Shown here one piece after another: positions 6,892 to 13,115 of a DNA stretch of 13,115 bases. The notes beneath the pieces were generated by a model that made no database searches, was not told the origin of the DNA, and saw only the letters and a program-made list of their open reading frames with translations. The position numbers were made by a program, and so were the translations under genes. Where the stretch lies: the NCBI GenBank assembly GCA_035415725.1, contig DAOOGN010000105.1:1-13115 (forward strand), given 5' to 3'. This DNA is from DSWT01 sp035415725 (GTDB taxonomy: Bacteria; Chloroflexota; Anaerolineae; B4-G1; SLSP01). Positions within the stretch are counted from its first letter, which is position 1. Every line of letters begins with the position of its first letter.

Positions 6892-9141
6892 CTATGTCAC
6901 CAACCTTTTCGCCGTTATCACATTGCGCACCTGGCCGATCTTTGCCAACACCCGTGTCAGTGTTACCAGGTCTGGCACATCCAACGTCATATAGACCGGC
7001 AAAATGTTGTAGCGACTGCGCTTCCCGGTGCTTACGGAAGCCATATTGATATCATTGTTCATAATCACTTCTGTAACATCGTGAAGCAATCCAGGACGAT
7101 CGTGCGCCGTGATCACAATCTGAATCGGGAATGTACGTCTCTCATGCCCCCAATCCACTTCGATGAGACGTTCCAGGTCATCCGGTCCCATCCGCAGGAT
7201 GTTAGGGCAATCCTGGCGATGAATTGTGACCCCATGGCCGCGGGTGATATAACCCACGATTTCTTCCCCCGGAAGCGGATTGCAGCATTTTCCCAAATGC
7301 GTCAACAATCCACCGGTGCCACGAACATTGATGCCGTCCGTCACCACTTCCGGGGGAGGTGAAGGGGTAGCGCTGTACAGATCCTCTTCTTCGCTCGGTT
7401 TCTCTTTTTTTTCGGCAGACTGGCTGATAACGTAACTCTCCAGTCGCTTGGCAATCGCCTCGCTGGTCAGGTCGCCGATGCCCACCGCTGCAAAAAAGTC
7501 ATCCGCATTAGGATAGCGTTTGTGGAAAAGTTCCGCCACTTCCTCGACGAAGAGGGCCAATTCCAGACGTTTCAAGAGTCTATCGATCACCATGCGCCCC
7601 TGGAATATGTTTTGTTCTTTTCCCTGTCGTCTAAACCATTGTTTGATCTTCTGGCGAGCGTGGTTCGTCTTAATGTACCCCAGTTCACCGTTGAGCCAAT
7701 CGCGGCTCGGCCCCCCCTTACGTCCGCGGATAATTTCCACCTGCTCGCCGGTTTTGAGCTGGTAATGCAACGGGGTCCAGCGTCCATCCACTTTAGCGCC
7801 GCGGCATGTATGGCCGACCTCGGTATGCACGGCATAGGCAAAGTCCAATGGTGTGGCACCCAGCGGCAGGTCAATCACCTTTCCACGGGGCGTGAATACA
7901 TAGACGCGGTCGCGGAAAACATCCGAACGCATCGAGGCCATAAAAGCGCGCGCATCCTCGGCCTCCTCCGTGTATTCTCGGACGCTTTGACGCACGCTAG
8001 AAATCTGCTCTATGACCTGTTCGCTCAGGGGGACTTTATCCTCCTTATAACGCCAGTGGGCAGCAATGCCAAACTCTGCGATTTCATCCATGACATACGT
8101 GCGGATCTGAATCTCCAGCGGCACACCCTTTTTGCCGATCACGGCAGTATGCAGGCTCTGGTATCCATTAGGCTTGGGATGTGCAATGTAGTCGTCGAAC
8201 TCCCCCGGCACCGGTGTCCATAAATGGTGCACGACTCCCAACACCTGGTAGCATTGGGAAGGGCTTTCCACGAACACGCGCAATCCTTCAACGTCATAGA
8301 TACGTGAAAAGGGTAAATTTTTCCGCTGCATCTTGTTGTAGATGCTGTAGATGTGTTTGGGGCGGCCCTTAATCCTGGCAGGGATTTCCTCTTGGGTCAA
8401 TGCCGCTTGCAGCATGGCGATATGTTCGGCCACTCTGGCTTCGCGCTCATCTTTGTGCGTGTTCAACAGCCGGTTCAATTCATCGAACATCGCGGGGTTG
8501 AGATAGCGAAAAGCCAGGTCTTCCAGCTCGGCCTTCCATACCCAGATGCCGAGCCGATTGGCGATCGGCGCAAAGATTTCCAACGTCTCACGTGCCATCC
8601 GCTGCTGGCTTTCGGCAGGTAACGCAGCCAGGGTCCGCATGTTATGCAGACGATCGGCCAGTTTGATGAAGATCACGCGCACATCATCCAGTGCCATCGC
8701 CAGGAGCAATTTGCGCAGGCTTTCCAGCTCCTGAAGGTCGCGGATACGTTGACCGTCTTCTTTGGCGCGCGCCTCGACCTGGTCCAGCTTGGTCACGCCC
8801 TCGACCAGCGTGAGGACTTCCCGTCCAAACTGCGCCTCCAACTCTGGGCGTGGGACATCGCAATCTTCCAGGACATCATGCAACAAGCCGGCGGCAATCA
8901 CCGCCGGCTCGAAGTGCATTTCGGCTAAAAGATACGCTACATTCAGAGGATGGACAATGTAGGGTTCGCCGGATTTGCGGAACTGGCCGTCATGCGCGGC
9001 AGCGGCGAAGTCGTAGGCGCGGCGGATGAGGGCGGAGGAGGCGCTGTTGTCGAGAGAATGATGAAGAAGATGATCAACCGTGATCTTTGCCATATCTGTC
9101 ATATCGACCACATTCCACTTCTTGTGTGAGGAAGCAGGCAC
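6892..9141 (-). CDS. rel: Bifunctional (p)ppGpp synthetase/hydrolase (RelA/SpoT homologue)
   Basis: A full-length, 749-residue stringent-response enzyme that makes and degrades (p)ppGpp. The HD hydrolase domain (about 38-200) keeps H64, the HD pair H88-D89 (LLHDVLED) and D163 (LADRLHNMRT), so hydrolase activity is expected. The synthetase domain (about 255-370) has GRPKHIYSIYNKM, D283, NGYQSLHT and E343 (LEIQIRT). A TGS domain follows (411-474), then a helical region, a Ser/Pro/Glu-rich linker (about 575-600), a Cys-containing segment (C619, C620, C645) and a C-terminal ACT domain (about 672-745). Both catalytic halves look intact. The start is uncertain: the first codon, GTG at 9141, has AGAGG only 1 nt away, too close to be a good site. 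ATG at 9102 (residue 14) fits the usual family N-terminus. It is divergent from the lipoprotein gene and looks like a single-gene unit. Confidence 0.96.
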   Translation of the reverse strand: MPASSHKKWNVVDMTDMAKITVDHLLHHSLDNSASSALIRRAYDFAAAAHDGQFRKSGEPYIVHPLNVAYLLAEMHFEPAVIAAGLLHDVLEDCDVPRPELEAQFGREVLTLVEGVTKLDQVEARAKEDGQRIRDLQELESLRKLLLAMALDDVRVIFIKLADRLHNMRTLAALPAESQQRMARETLEIFAPIANRLGIWVWKAELEDLAFRYLNPAMFDELNRLLNTHKDEREARVAEHIAMLQAALTQEEIPARIKGRPKHIYSIYNKMQRKNLPFSRIYDVEGLRVFVESPSQCYQVLGVVHHLWTPVPGEFDDYIAHPKPNGYQSLHTAVIGKKGVPLEIQIRTYVMDEIAEFGIAAHWRYKEDKVPLSEQVIEQISSVRQSVREYTEEAEDARAFMASMRSDVFRDRVYVFTPRGKVIDLPLGATPLDFAYAVHTEVGHTCRGAKVDGRWTPLHYQLKTGEQVEIIRGRKGGPSRDWLNGELGYIKTNHARQKIKQWFRRQGKEQNIFQGRMVIDRLLKRLELALFVEEVAELFHKRYPNADDFFAAVGIGDLTSEAIAKRLESYVISQSAEKKEKPSEEEDLYSATPSPPPEVVTDGINVRGTGGLLTHLGKCCNPLPGEEIVGYITRGHGVTIHRQDCPNILRMGPDDLERLIEVDWGHERRTFPIQIVITAHDRPGLLHDVTEVIMNNDINMASVSTGKRSRYNILPVYMTLDVPDLVTLTRVLAKIGQVRNVITAKRLVT

Positions 9142-9208
9142 ACCTCTGAATCATTCTCAACAACAATACACGGCATCGAATCCAAGTATTGTCCGATGAA
9201 TAGAAAAC

Positions 9209-9236
9209 TTGATTGATGGCTAGATTGTGTTATCAT
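9209..9236 (+). promoter_or_regulatory. Promoter-like sequence for the lipoprotein gene
   Basis: TTGATT (9209-9214) and TATCAT (9231-9236) are separated by 16 bp. They match the sigma70 consensus at four and five of six positions. The predicted leader is about 45 nt, carrying AGAGG (9276-9280) 6 nt before the ATG. No convincing promoter for rel was found in the same 145-bp gap. Confidence 0.4.
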
Positions 9237-9286
9237 GGCCCAACTTGTTAATACCCGTTGCGAAAGATAAATAAAAGAGGTTCATT

Positions 9287-9868
9287 ATGCGCATCTGTCA
9301 AAAAATCGACCGTTTGATCATCACGGGGATAGTTATTGTCCTGTCTGCAAGCTGCACGAATACGGCGATTTCGCCTATCGCTTCCCCCACGATGTCACCT
9401 ATCGCTTCTCCTACTTTCGATAGTTCTATCGAATACGGGATATCGCAAGATCAACCCGCGCCGATCGGAGCGCCGGTCAAGACAGAAGATGGACTCATTA
9501 TAACAGTCGTAGAGGCCAAACGCAATAGCGAAGAAGAATTAGTGAGTATTAATCCCTTCAATATGTTTAACCCAAATGAGGAAGCTATTTTGATTCGCGC
9601 AAAGGTTGAACTACCCAAGGCGCCGCCTGAACCTTTTACACTTCTCTCGTTCGACTTCGACATTATGGATGAAACTGGCACTGTCTATGGCTATCCGCTC
9701 ACCGTCATTGTCGCCGACGAGCTAAAAGCTTACCTGGACCGGGCGACGACGATCGAAGGCTACCTGGCGTTCGTCCTTCCCCGTGGACACACCCAACTCG
9801 TCATGCGTTATTTGCCCAAAAATCGTGGACAAGCCTTCTCCCCTCGCTGGTTCATCCTTACGCCTTAA
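9287..9868 (+). CDS. Small secreted lipoprotein of unknown function
   Basis: A 193-residue protein with a lipoprotein signal: basic residues at the N-terminus, a hydrophobic stretch (about 10-19) and the lipobox LSASC with C23, so it should be anchored on the outer face of the membrane. After the Cys comes a Ser/Pro/Thr-rich spacer in which SPIASPT occurs twice. A globular region (about 50-193) follows, with alternating beta-strand-like segments (GLIITVVEAKR, EAILIRAKVEL, FTLLSFDFDIMDETG, GYLAFVLPRG, TQLVMRYLP). This pattern resembles DUF4352/telokin-like immunoglobulin-fold lipoproteins that follow a signal Cys in Gram-positive and Chloroflexota-type bacteria. The resemblance is by eye only. 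The start is supported by AGAGG. It is divergent from rel and stands alone before a terminator. No function is claimed. Confidence 0.8.
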   Translation: MRICQKIDRLIITGIVIVLSASCTNTAISPIASPTMSPIASPTFDSSIEYGISQDQPAPIGAPVKTEDGLIITVVEAKRNSEEELVSINPFNMFNPNEEAILIRAKVELPKAPPEPFTLLSFDFDIMDETGTVYGYPLTVIVADELKAYLDRATTIEGYLAFVLPRGHTQLVMRYLPKNRGQAFSPRWFILTP

Positions 9869-10000
9869 TTTCTCCCTCGGCGAAAGCAGCTTAAAACAGA
9901 TCTGGGGCTGCGAGGCTTCAACCTATAACACAAATCACTTCAAGAATCCAAAGGCTTTGCCACATGACTCAACTTTTGCATAGTCTGACACCCTTGTAAG

Positions 10001-10036
10001 AATAAAGATGGCGCTTTTAAAAGCGCCATCTTTATT
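10001..10036. terminator. Bidirectional intrinsic terminator (perfect 36-bp palindrome)
   Basis: Positions 10001-10018 are the exact reverse complement of 10019-10036. The GC-rich middle of each arm (GATGGCGC) is followed outwards by TTTATT on each strand, as in a bidirectional Rho-independent terminator. It lies between the convergent lipoprotein gene (ending 9868) and the minus-strand repeat-protein gene (ending 10065). It sits 28 bp from the latter and 132 bp from the former. The stretch 9869-10000 shows nothing else recognisable. Confidence 0.85.
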
Positions 10037-10064
10037 ACATCGGGTCCTCAACTAGAGACTATTA

Positions 10065-11447
10065 CTACTTTTTAGGGAAGGCATTATACATGCCAGCCAG
10101 ACCCGTGCGAGTGGGAAAGCCACCATCCACATTACCAACCACGACTATAGACGATCCTGCCGGAGCGCGGACAACTGCGGTTCCACTCCAACCATCGTCC
10201 AACAGCAGGTCCGTATTCAAGGTGTTCTTTGCAAACGCGATATACTGATTCACCGTAGCAGATGCCGTTGCAGACGGGGTCGTGGCACCGCGCGCATAGA
10301 ACTCAATCGTAATTTGTACAGGCGTTGCACCAAGATTCATCGCAATCACACCGGAACGCCAACCGCCAAAGCGCTTGTACTGTGAAGGCAAATACACTGT
10401 GGATGCAGCGTCACTCGCCAGAACGGCATTGTAGACGTTCCCCTTGCCCTGATCGGTGCTAGTCACGTCAACGATACCGATAACAGGCTGCAATGACACG
10501 CCAGTGGACCTGATCACCGCAGTACCAGCAAAGCCGTCTGCAAGCTCTGTAATATTCTTCGTATTGACCGCCTGCACGCCACCATTGGCCGCAAACGCAT
10601 CGGCGAAATTATACGTGGTAACGAGAAGTCCATCGCGGTTATAGAAATCAATGGACACGGTGGTGGTTTGGGTTCCCAGGTTCTGCACGTTAATGCCATT
10701 GCTGTTCCAAGCACCATATTTCTTGTAGATTGCCGGGACGAAAACCTGGGTATCACCTGTCGCAAAGGCGTTGTATTCCTCTGCAATCATACCCGTAGCA
10801 CCGGTGTCACGGGTGTTGCGGATCACTGCACCCATCTTGTAGCTGGACTCAATCACAGCACCGCCGGCCCAGTTAGCGGCAATATCGGCATAGTCGCTGG
10901 GGGAAACCTTGATCGTCGCGTAGGTGGTCAAATTGACGGTCTTTGCGGTGCCAGTCTGGTTACCCGACCGATCGCGGAAAGTGATCGTAGCGGTAGCGCC
11001 CGTCGGCACCTGTTCAACAGCTTGAATCCAGATTTCACTGAGCCAGTTTCCGTAGCCCTTGTAAAGTGCAGGGACATAGAGCTTGGTTGCCCCTTCAGTC
11101 ACGGCGCTGTAGAACCCCACACTGTCATTGTCGGTGTCGTTACCAATTGCGGCAATGGGCTGATCTGCACTCACCACCAATGAGCCGACAAAACCATCGG
11201 TCAAGCCAGCCTGATTATTGGCTCCAAAACCGACCGCCGAGGCCGGTTGGACCACGGTTTCAGTATAGGCTACAGTATTGCCCGCCTGATTGTAATAATC
11301 CAAGCGAACTGTCGCAGCCTCATCGCCTAAGTTCTGCACAACCACGCCGGTAGTGCGCGAACCAGTGGCGCGAATAGTGGAAACGGAAAATCCTGTCAAC
11401 AAACCTACTACAAGTAAAACAGTTAAAACAGATAACCTCTTCTTCAT
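10065..11447 (-). CDS. Secreted four-repeat protein, paralogue A
   Basis: A 460-residue exported protein. The signal peptide is clear: MKKR, hydrophobic 5-20, probable cleavage near 27. The mature part is four divergent copies of a unit of about 100-115 residues (about 33-135, 136-247, 248-363, 364-460). Each begins with an I/V-x-VQNLG-type strand (GVVVQNLG, EIWIQAVE, GINVQNLG, GVIAMNLG). Each continues with an Asp/Phe-Tyr strand (LDYYNQAG, IDFYNRDG, IEFYARG) and a G-F/W-x-G-x-x-V-V strand. The first three end in Y-x-P-x-x-Y-K-x-x-G-x-W (YVPALYKGYGNW and so on); the last lacks this signature and ends at YNAFPKK. The composition (Thr, Val, Asn, Gly rich, no Cys) suits an all-beta surface protein. 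There is no membrane anchor or sorting signal at the C-terminus. The start at 11447 follows AGGAGGA (11453-11459); an extension to 11510 has no support. I do not recognise the family; adhesion or envelope roles are speculation. Confidence 0.85.
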   Translation of the reverse strand: MKKRLSVLTVLLVVGLLTGFSVSTIRATGSRTTGVVVQNLGDEAATVRLDYYNQAGNTVAYTETVVQPASAVGFGANNQAGLTDGFVGSLVVSADQPIAAIGNDTDNDSVGFYSAVTEGATKLYVPALYKGYGNWLSEIWIQAVEQVPTGATATITFRDRSGNQTGTAKTVNLTTYATIKVSPSDYADIAANWAGGAVIESSYKMGAVIRNTRDTGATGMIAEEYNAFATGDTQVFVPAIYKKYGAWNSNGINVQNLGTQTTTVSIDFYNRDGLLVTTYNFADAFAANGGVQAVNTKNITELADGFAGTAVIRSTGVSLQPVIGIVDVTSTDQGKGNVYNAVLASDAASTVYLPSQYKRFGGWRSGVIAMNLGATPVQITIEFYARGATTPSATASATVNQYIAFAKNTLNTDLLLDDGWSGTAVVRAPAGSSIVVVGNVDGGFPTRTGLAGMYNAFPKK

Positions 11448-11479
11448 GACTATCCTCCTAAATAGATGTGTGTATCTAG

Positions 11480-11522
11480 TTTTGACCCGATCTTTACTCA
11501 TTATGCCCATGTTTGGTCAAAA
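11480..11522. promoter_or_regulatory. Inverted repeat over the paralogue A promoter
   Basis: TTTTGACC (11480-11487) and GGTCAAAA (11515-11522) form a perfect 8-bp inverted repeat with 27 nt between the arms. The right arm touches the -35 box and the left arm lies just downstream of the predicted start site, so a dimeric regulator bound here could block transcription. A chance repeat of this size is possible. Confidence 0.35.
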
Positions 11523-11527
11523 ATCAA
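11500..11527 (-). promoter_or_regulatory. Promoter-like sequence for paralogue A
   Basis: Read on the minus strand, TTGATT (11522-11527) and CATAAT (11500-11505) are separated by 16 bp, matching the sigma70 consensus at four and five of six positions. Transcription would start near 11493, giving a leader of about 46 nt before the ATG at 11447. No terminator is visible between this site and the end of paralogue B, so read-through from B is also possible. Confidence 0.45.
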
Positions 11528-11564
11528 TACTCCTTTGGTGTTATACTGACGGAAGGTCTTTTTC

Positions 11565-12995
11565 CTAGTATTTTTGGGGGAAAGCGATATACATAGCTGC
11601 TTTGCCCTGGTTACGCGGCGGTGTCAAAGTATCGTAACCACCATCGACATTACCGACAACGACCAGCGGCTGGCCACCGGACCGTACAATTACAGTCCCG
11701 GTCCATTCATCCGGCAACTGCGCTGCAATATCCGGAGTCAGAGTGTTTTTGGCAAATGCAATATTGGGGCTGATCTCGGCTGAGGTCGTTATAGCACTCA
11801 TCGTACTTGCGCCGCGAGCATAATACTCAAACGTGATCGTCGTCGGTGCAGTGCCGACATTCATAGCGATCACCCCCGAACGCCAACCGCCGAAGCGTTT
11901 ATATTGAGAAGGGAGATAGACAACAGAAGCGCCATCCGATGCAAGGACGGCATTGTAGGCATTTCCCTTTCCCGTATCTGTGTCGGTCACATCCGCAACC
12001 GCAATCACCGGTTGCCCGGATAGAGAGCGCACTACAGCGGTACCGGCATATCCTTCAGCCAACTCAAGGATATTTTTCGTGTTAATCGCTTGAGCGCCGC
12101 CATTCGCTGCAAAGCTCCGCGTAAAAGGGTAGGTATGTACAAGTGTGCCCAGGCGATCATAAAAATCGATCATCACGTAAGTAGGAGCATCGCCGATATT
12201 TTGCACGTTGATACCATTGCTGTCCCAGGGGCCAAAATACTTGTACATAGCCGGAATATAGACGGTAGTGTCACCCTGTGCGAAGCCATTGTACATTTCG
12301 GCAATGCTCCCTTCGCTCGTCGGGCGGACATTCTTCACGATTACGGCCATCTTGTATGCGGATTGAATAACAGTGCCGCCAGCCCAACCGTAAGGAATGT
12401 CTCCGCCAGGAATATCAGGGTTTCCTGCTTCATAGTGTGCTGGTGAGACCATGACCGTAGCACAGCTTTTCAGTGGAATAGACTTGATAGAACCTGTCTG
12501 TTGGCCCAGCCGGTCTATGAATTGAACTGTGGCCTGGGCACCACTCGGCACTGTCTCTGTGGTTTGGATCCAGATCTCACTCTCCCAATTGCCAAAGCCA
12601 TGATAGACAGCGGGAAGATAGACTGTTGTTGCTCCCTCAGAAACGGCGCTGTACATTCCCATGCTATCACTATCCGTATCATTTCCAATCGCCGCGACAT
12701 CCTGATCTGCCATCACGACCAGAGAACCCACGAACATATTACCTAAACCTTGCTGGGACCCAGCTCCGAACCCAAGCGCCGAAACCGGTTGAACAGTCGT
12801 GGTTGTATAAACAACAAGTTCTCCCGAAAGATTGTAATATTCCAATTTCACATTGGCCGGTTTGGACCCGAGATTTTGAATAACCACCCCTGTAGTTCGG
12901 GGGCCTACCATCGCATAAGAGGTTAGATATATGCCTCCCGAAAGAATTATGGTCACAATTCCAACAACGATCAGAGGAATCTTGTGCTTGCTCAT
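11565..12995 (-). CDS. Secreted four-repeat protein, paralogue B
   Basis: A 476-residue paralogue of the neighbouring downstream protein, with the same four-unit layout (about 35-137, 138-257, 258-371, 372-476). It has the same Y-x-P-x-x-Y/K signatures (YLPAVYHGFGNW, YIPAMYKYFGPW, YLPSQYKRFGGW). Residues 359-379 are identical to 351-371 of paralogue A. Other shared blocks are AAIGNDTD, YSAV-x-EGAT, SNGINVQN, FAANGG, AFAKNTL and VVVGNVDGG. The second unit carries an insertion rich in Gly, Pro and Asp (about 190-202), and there is a single Cys (C178). The N-terminus (MSKHK, hydrophobic 7-19) is a signal peptide or uncleaved anchor. The start at 12995 follows AAGGAGGG (13003-13010) by 7 nt; an in-frame ATG at 13019 has no such site. 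A and B probably arose by duplication and have diverged across most of their length. The function is unknown. Confidence 0.85.
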   Translation of the reverse strand: MSKHKIPLIVVGIVTIILSGGIYLTSYAMVGPRTTGVVIQNLGSKPANVKLEYYNLSGELVVYTTTTVQPVSALGFGAGSQQGLGNMFVGSLVVMADQDVAAIGNDTDSDSMGMYSAVSEGATTVYLPAVYHGFGNWESEIWIQTTETVPSGAQATVQFIDRLGQQTGSIKSIPLKSCATVMVSPAHYEAGNPDIPGGDIPYGWAGGTVIQSAYKMAVIVKNVRPTSEGSIAEMYNGFAQGDTTVYIPAMYKYFGPWDSNGINVQNIGDAPTYVMIDFYDRLGTLVHTYPFTRSFAANGGAQAINTKNILELAEGYAGTAVVRSLSGQPVIAVADVTDTDTGKGNAYNAVLASDGASVVYLPSQYKRFGGWRSGVIAMNVGTAPTTITFEYYARGASTMSAITTSAEISPNIAFAKNTLTPDIAAQLPDEWTGTVIVRSGGQPLVVVGNVDGGYDTLTPPRNQGKAAMYIAFPQKY

Positions 12996-13030
12996 TTTTC
13001 CACCCTCCTTCTCTCTCATCCCGCCTATCC

Positions 13031-13060
13031 TTCTATATGTTTGTTTATATAGAAACTCAA
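13031..13060 (-). promoter_or_regulatory. Promoter with embedded palindrome, paralogue B
   Basis: On the minus strand, TTGAGT (13055-13060) and TATAGA (13032-13037) are 17 bp apart, giving a leader of about 30 nt. A perfect inverted repeat, TTCTATAT (13031-13038) and ATATAGAA (13047-13054) with an 8-nt spacer, covers the -10 box and fills the whole interval up to the -35 box. This geometry is typical of a repressor operator. The -10 match is only four of six, so the exact promoter is tentative. Confidence 0.45.
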
Positions 13061-13067
13061 CTGTTCA

Positions 13068-13092
13068 TTCGCTGAAATCGATAGCGAAATCG
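13068..13092. promoter_or_regulatory. Second inverted/direct repeat upstream of paralogue B
   Basis: TTCGCT (13068-13073) and AGCGAA (13083-13088) form a 6-bp inverted repeat with a 9-nt spacer, just upstream of the -35 box. GAAATCG also occurs twice, at 13074-13080 and 13086-13092. The position suits an activator site, but the repeats are short and could be chance. The window ends 23 bp further on. Confidence 0.25.
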
Positions 13093-13115
13093 TGAATTTG
13101 CTGATACACTCAGAG

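Noticed and set aside
7522..8223. Plus-strand 233-codon frame opposite rel
   Set aside because: It is antisense to the TGS and synthetase domains; no signal or domain of its own.
1..13115. CRISPR array, tRNA, rRNA, prophage or toxin-antitoxin system
   Set aside because: No regularly spaced repeats, RNA-gene signatures or phage or toxin proteins were seen on either strand.

Overview
The window looks like a piece of a moderately GC-rich bacterial chromosome. The best guess is a member of the Chloroflexota (Anaerolineae/Caldilineae-like). This is inferred from the style of the proteins: a cytoplasmic LacI-type sensor fused to a histidine kinase and AraC domain, and secreted repeat proteins with Y-x-P-x-x-Y-K and VQNLG signatures. 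The G/C-rich hairpin repeats between genes fit too. No rRNA, tRNA, CRISPR array, transposase or phage gene is visible.

Left part (1-4980): a small stand-alone receiver protein and a roughly 1213-residue hybrid kinase lie on the minus strand, kinase upstream. They are bracketed by two same-orientation copies of a hairpin-rich intergenic repeat (1-192 and 4578-4793). The kinase has a sugar-binding-type sensor, a GAF-like region, histidine kinase core, two receivers and an AraC DNA-binding domain, with no membrane segment, so it should sense a cytoplasmic ligand and act directly on DNA. The stand-alone receiver has Glu where the phospho-accepting Asp belongs.

Middle part (4875-6854): divergent from the kinase, a good sigma70-type promoter leads into a mannonate dehydratase (uxuA) and an RraA/HMG-aldolase-family protein. 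These look like a two-gene sugar-acid catabolic unit and are the natural candidate target of the kinase. The other enzymes of hexuronate breakdown are not in the window.

Right part (6892-13115): a bifunctional (p)ppGpp synthetase/hydrolase (rel) on the minus strand converges on the sugar-acid genes. A small lipoprotein gene is divergent from rel. A perfect 36-bp palindrome then separates the lipoprotein gene from two adjacent minus-strand paralogues. These encode secreted proteins built from four copies of a roughly 110-residue unit whose function I do not recognise. Each paralogue has its own promoter-like sequence, and each promoter overlaps a different inverted repeat, suggesting separate regulation.

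The most interesting items are the one-protein cytoplasmic sensor-to-DNA kinase with a Cys-Gly-Cys motif after its sensor, the Glu-substituted receiver beside it, the flanking repeats whose hairpin loops are reverse complements of each other, and the paralogous four-unit surface proteins.
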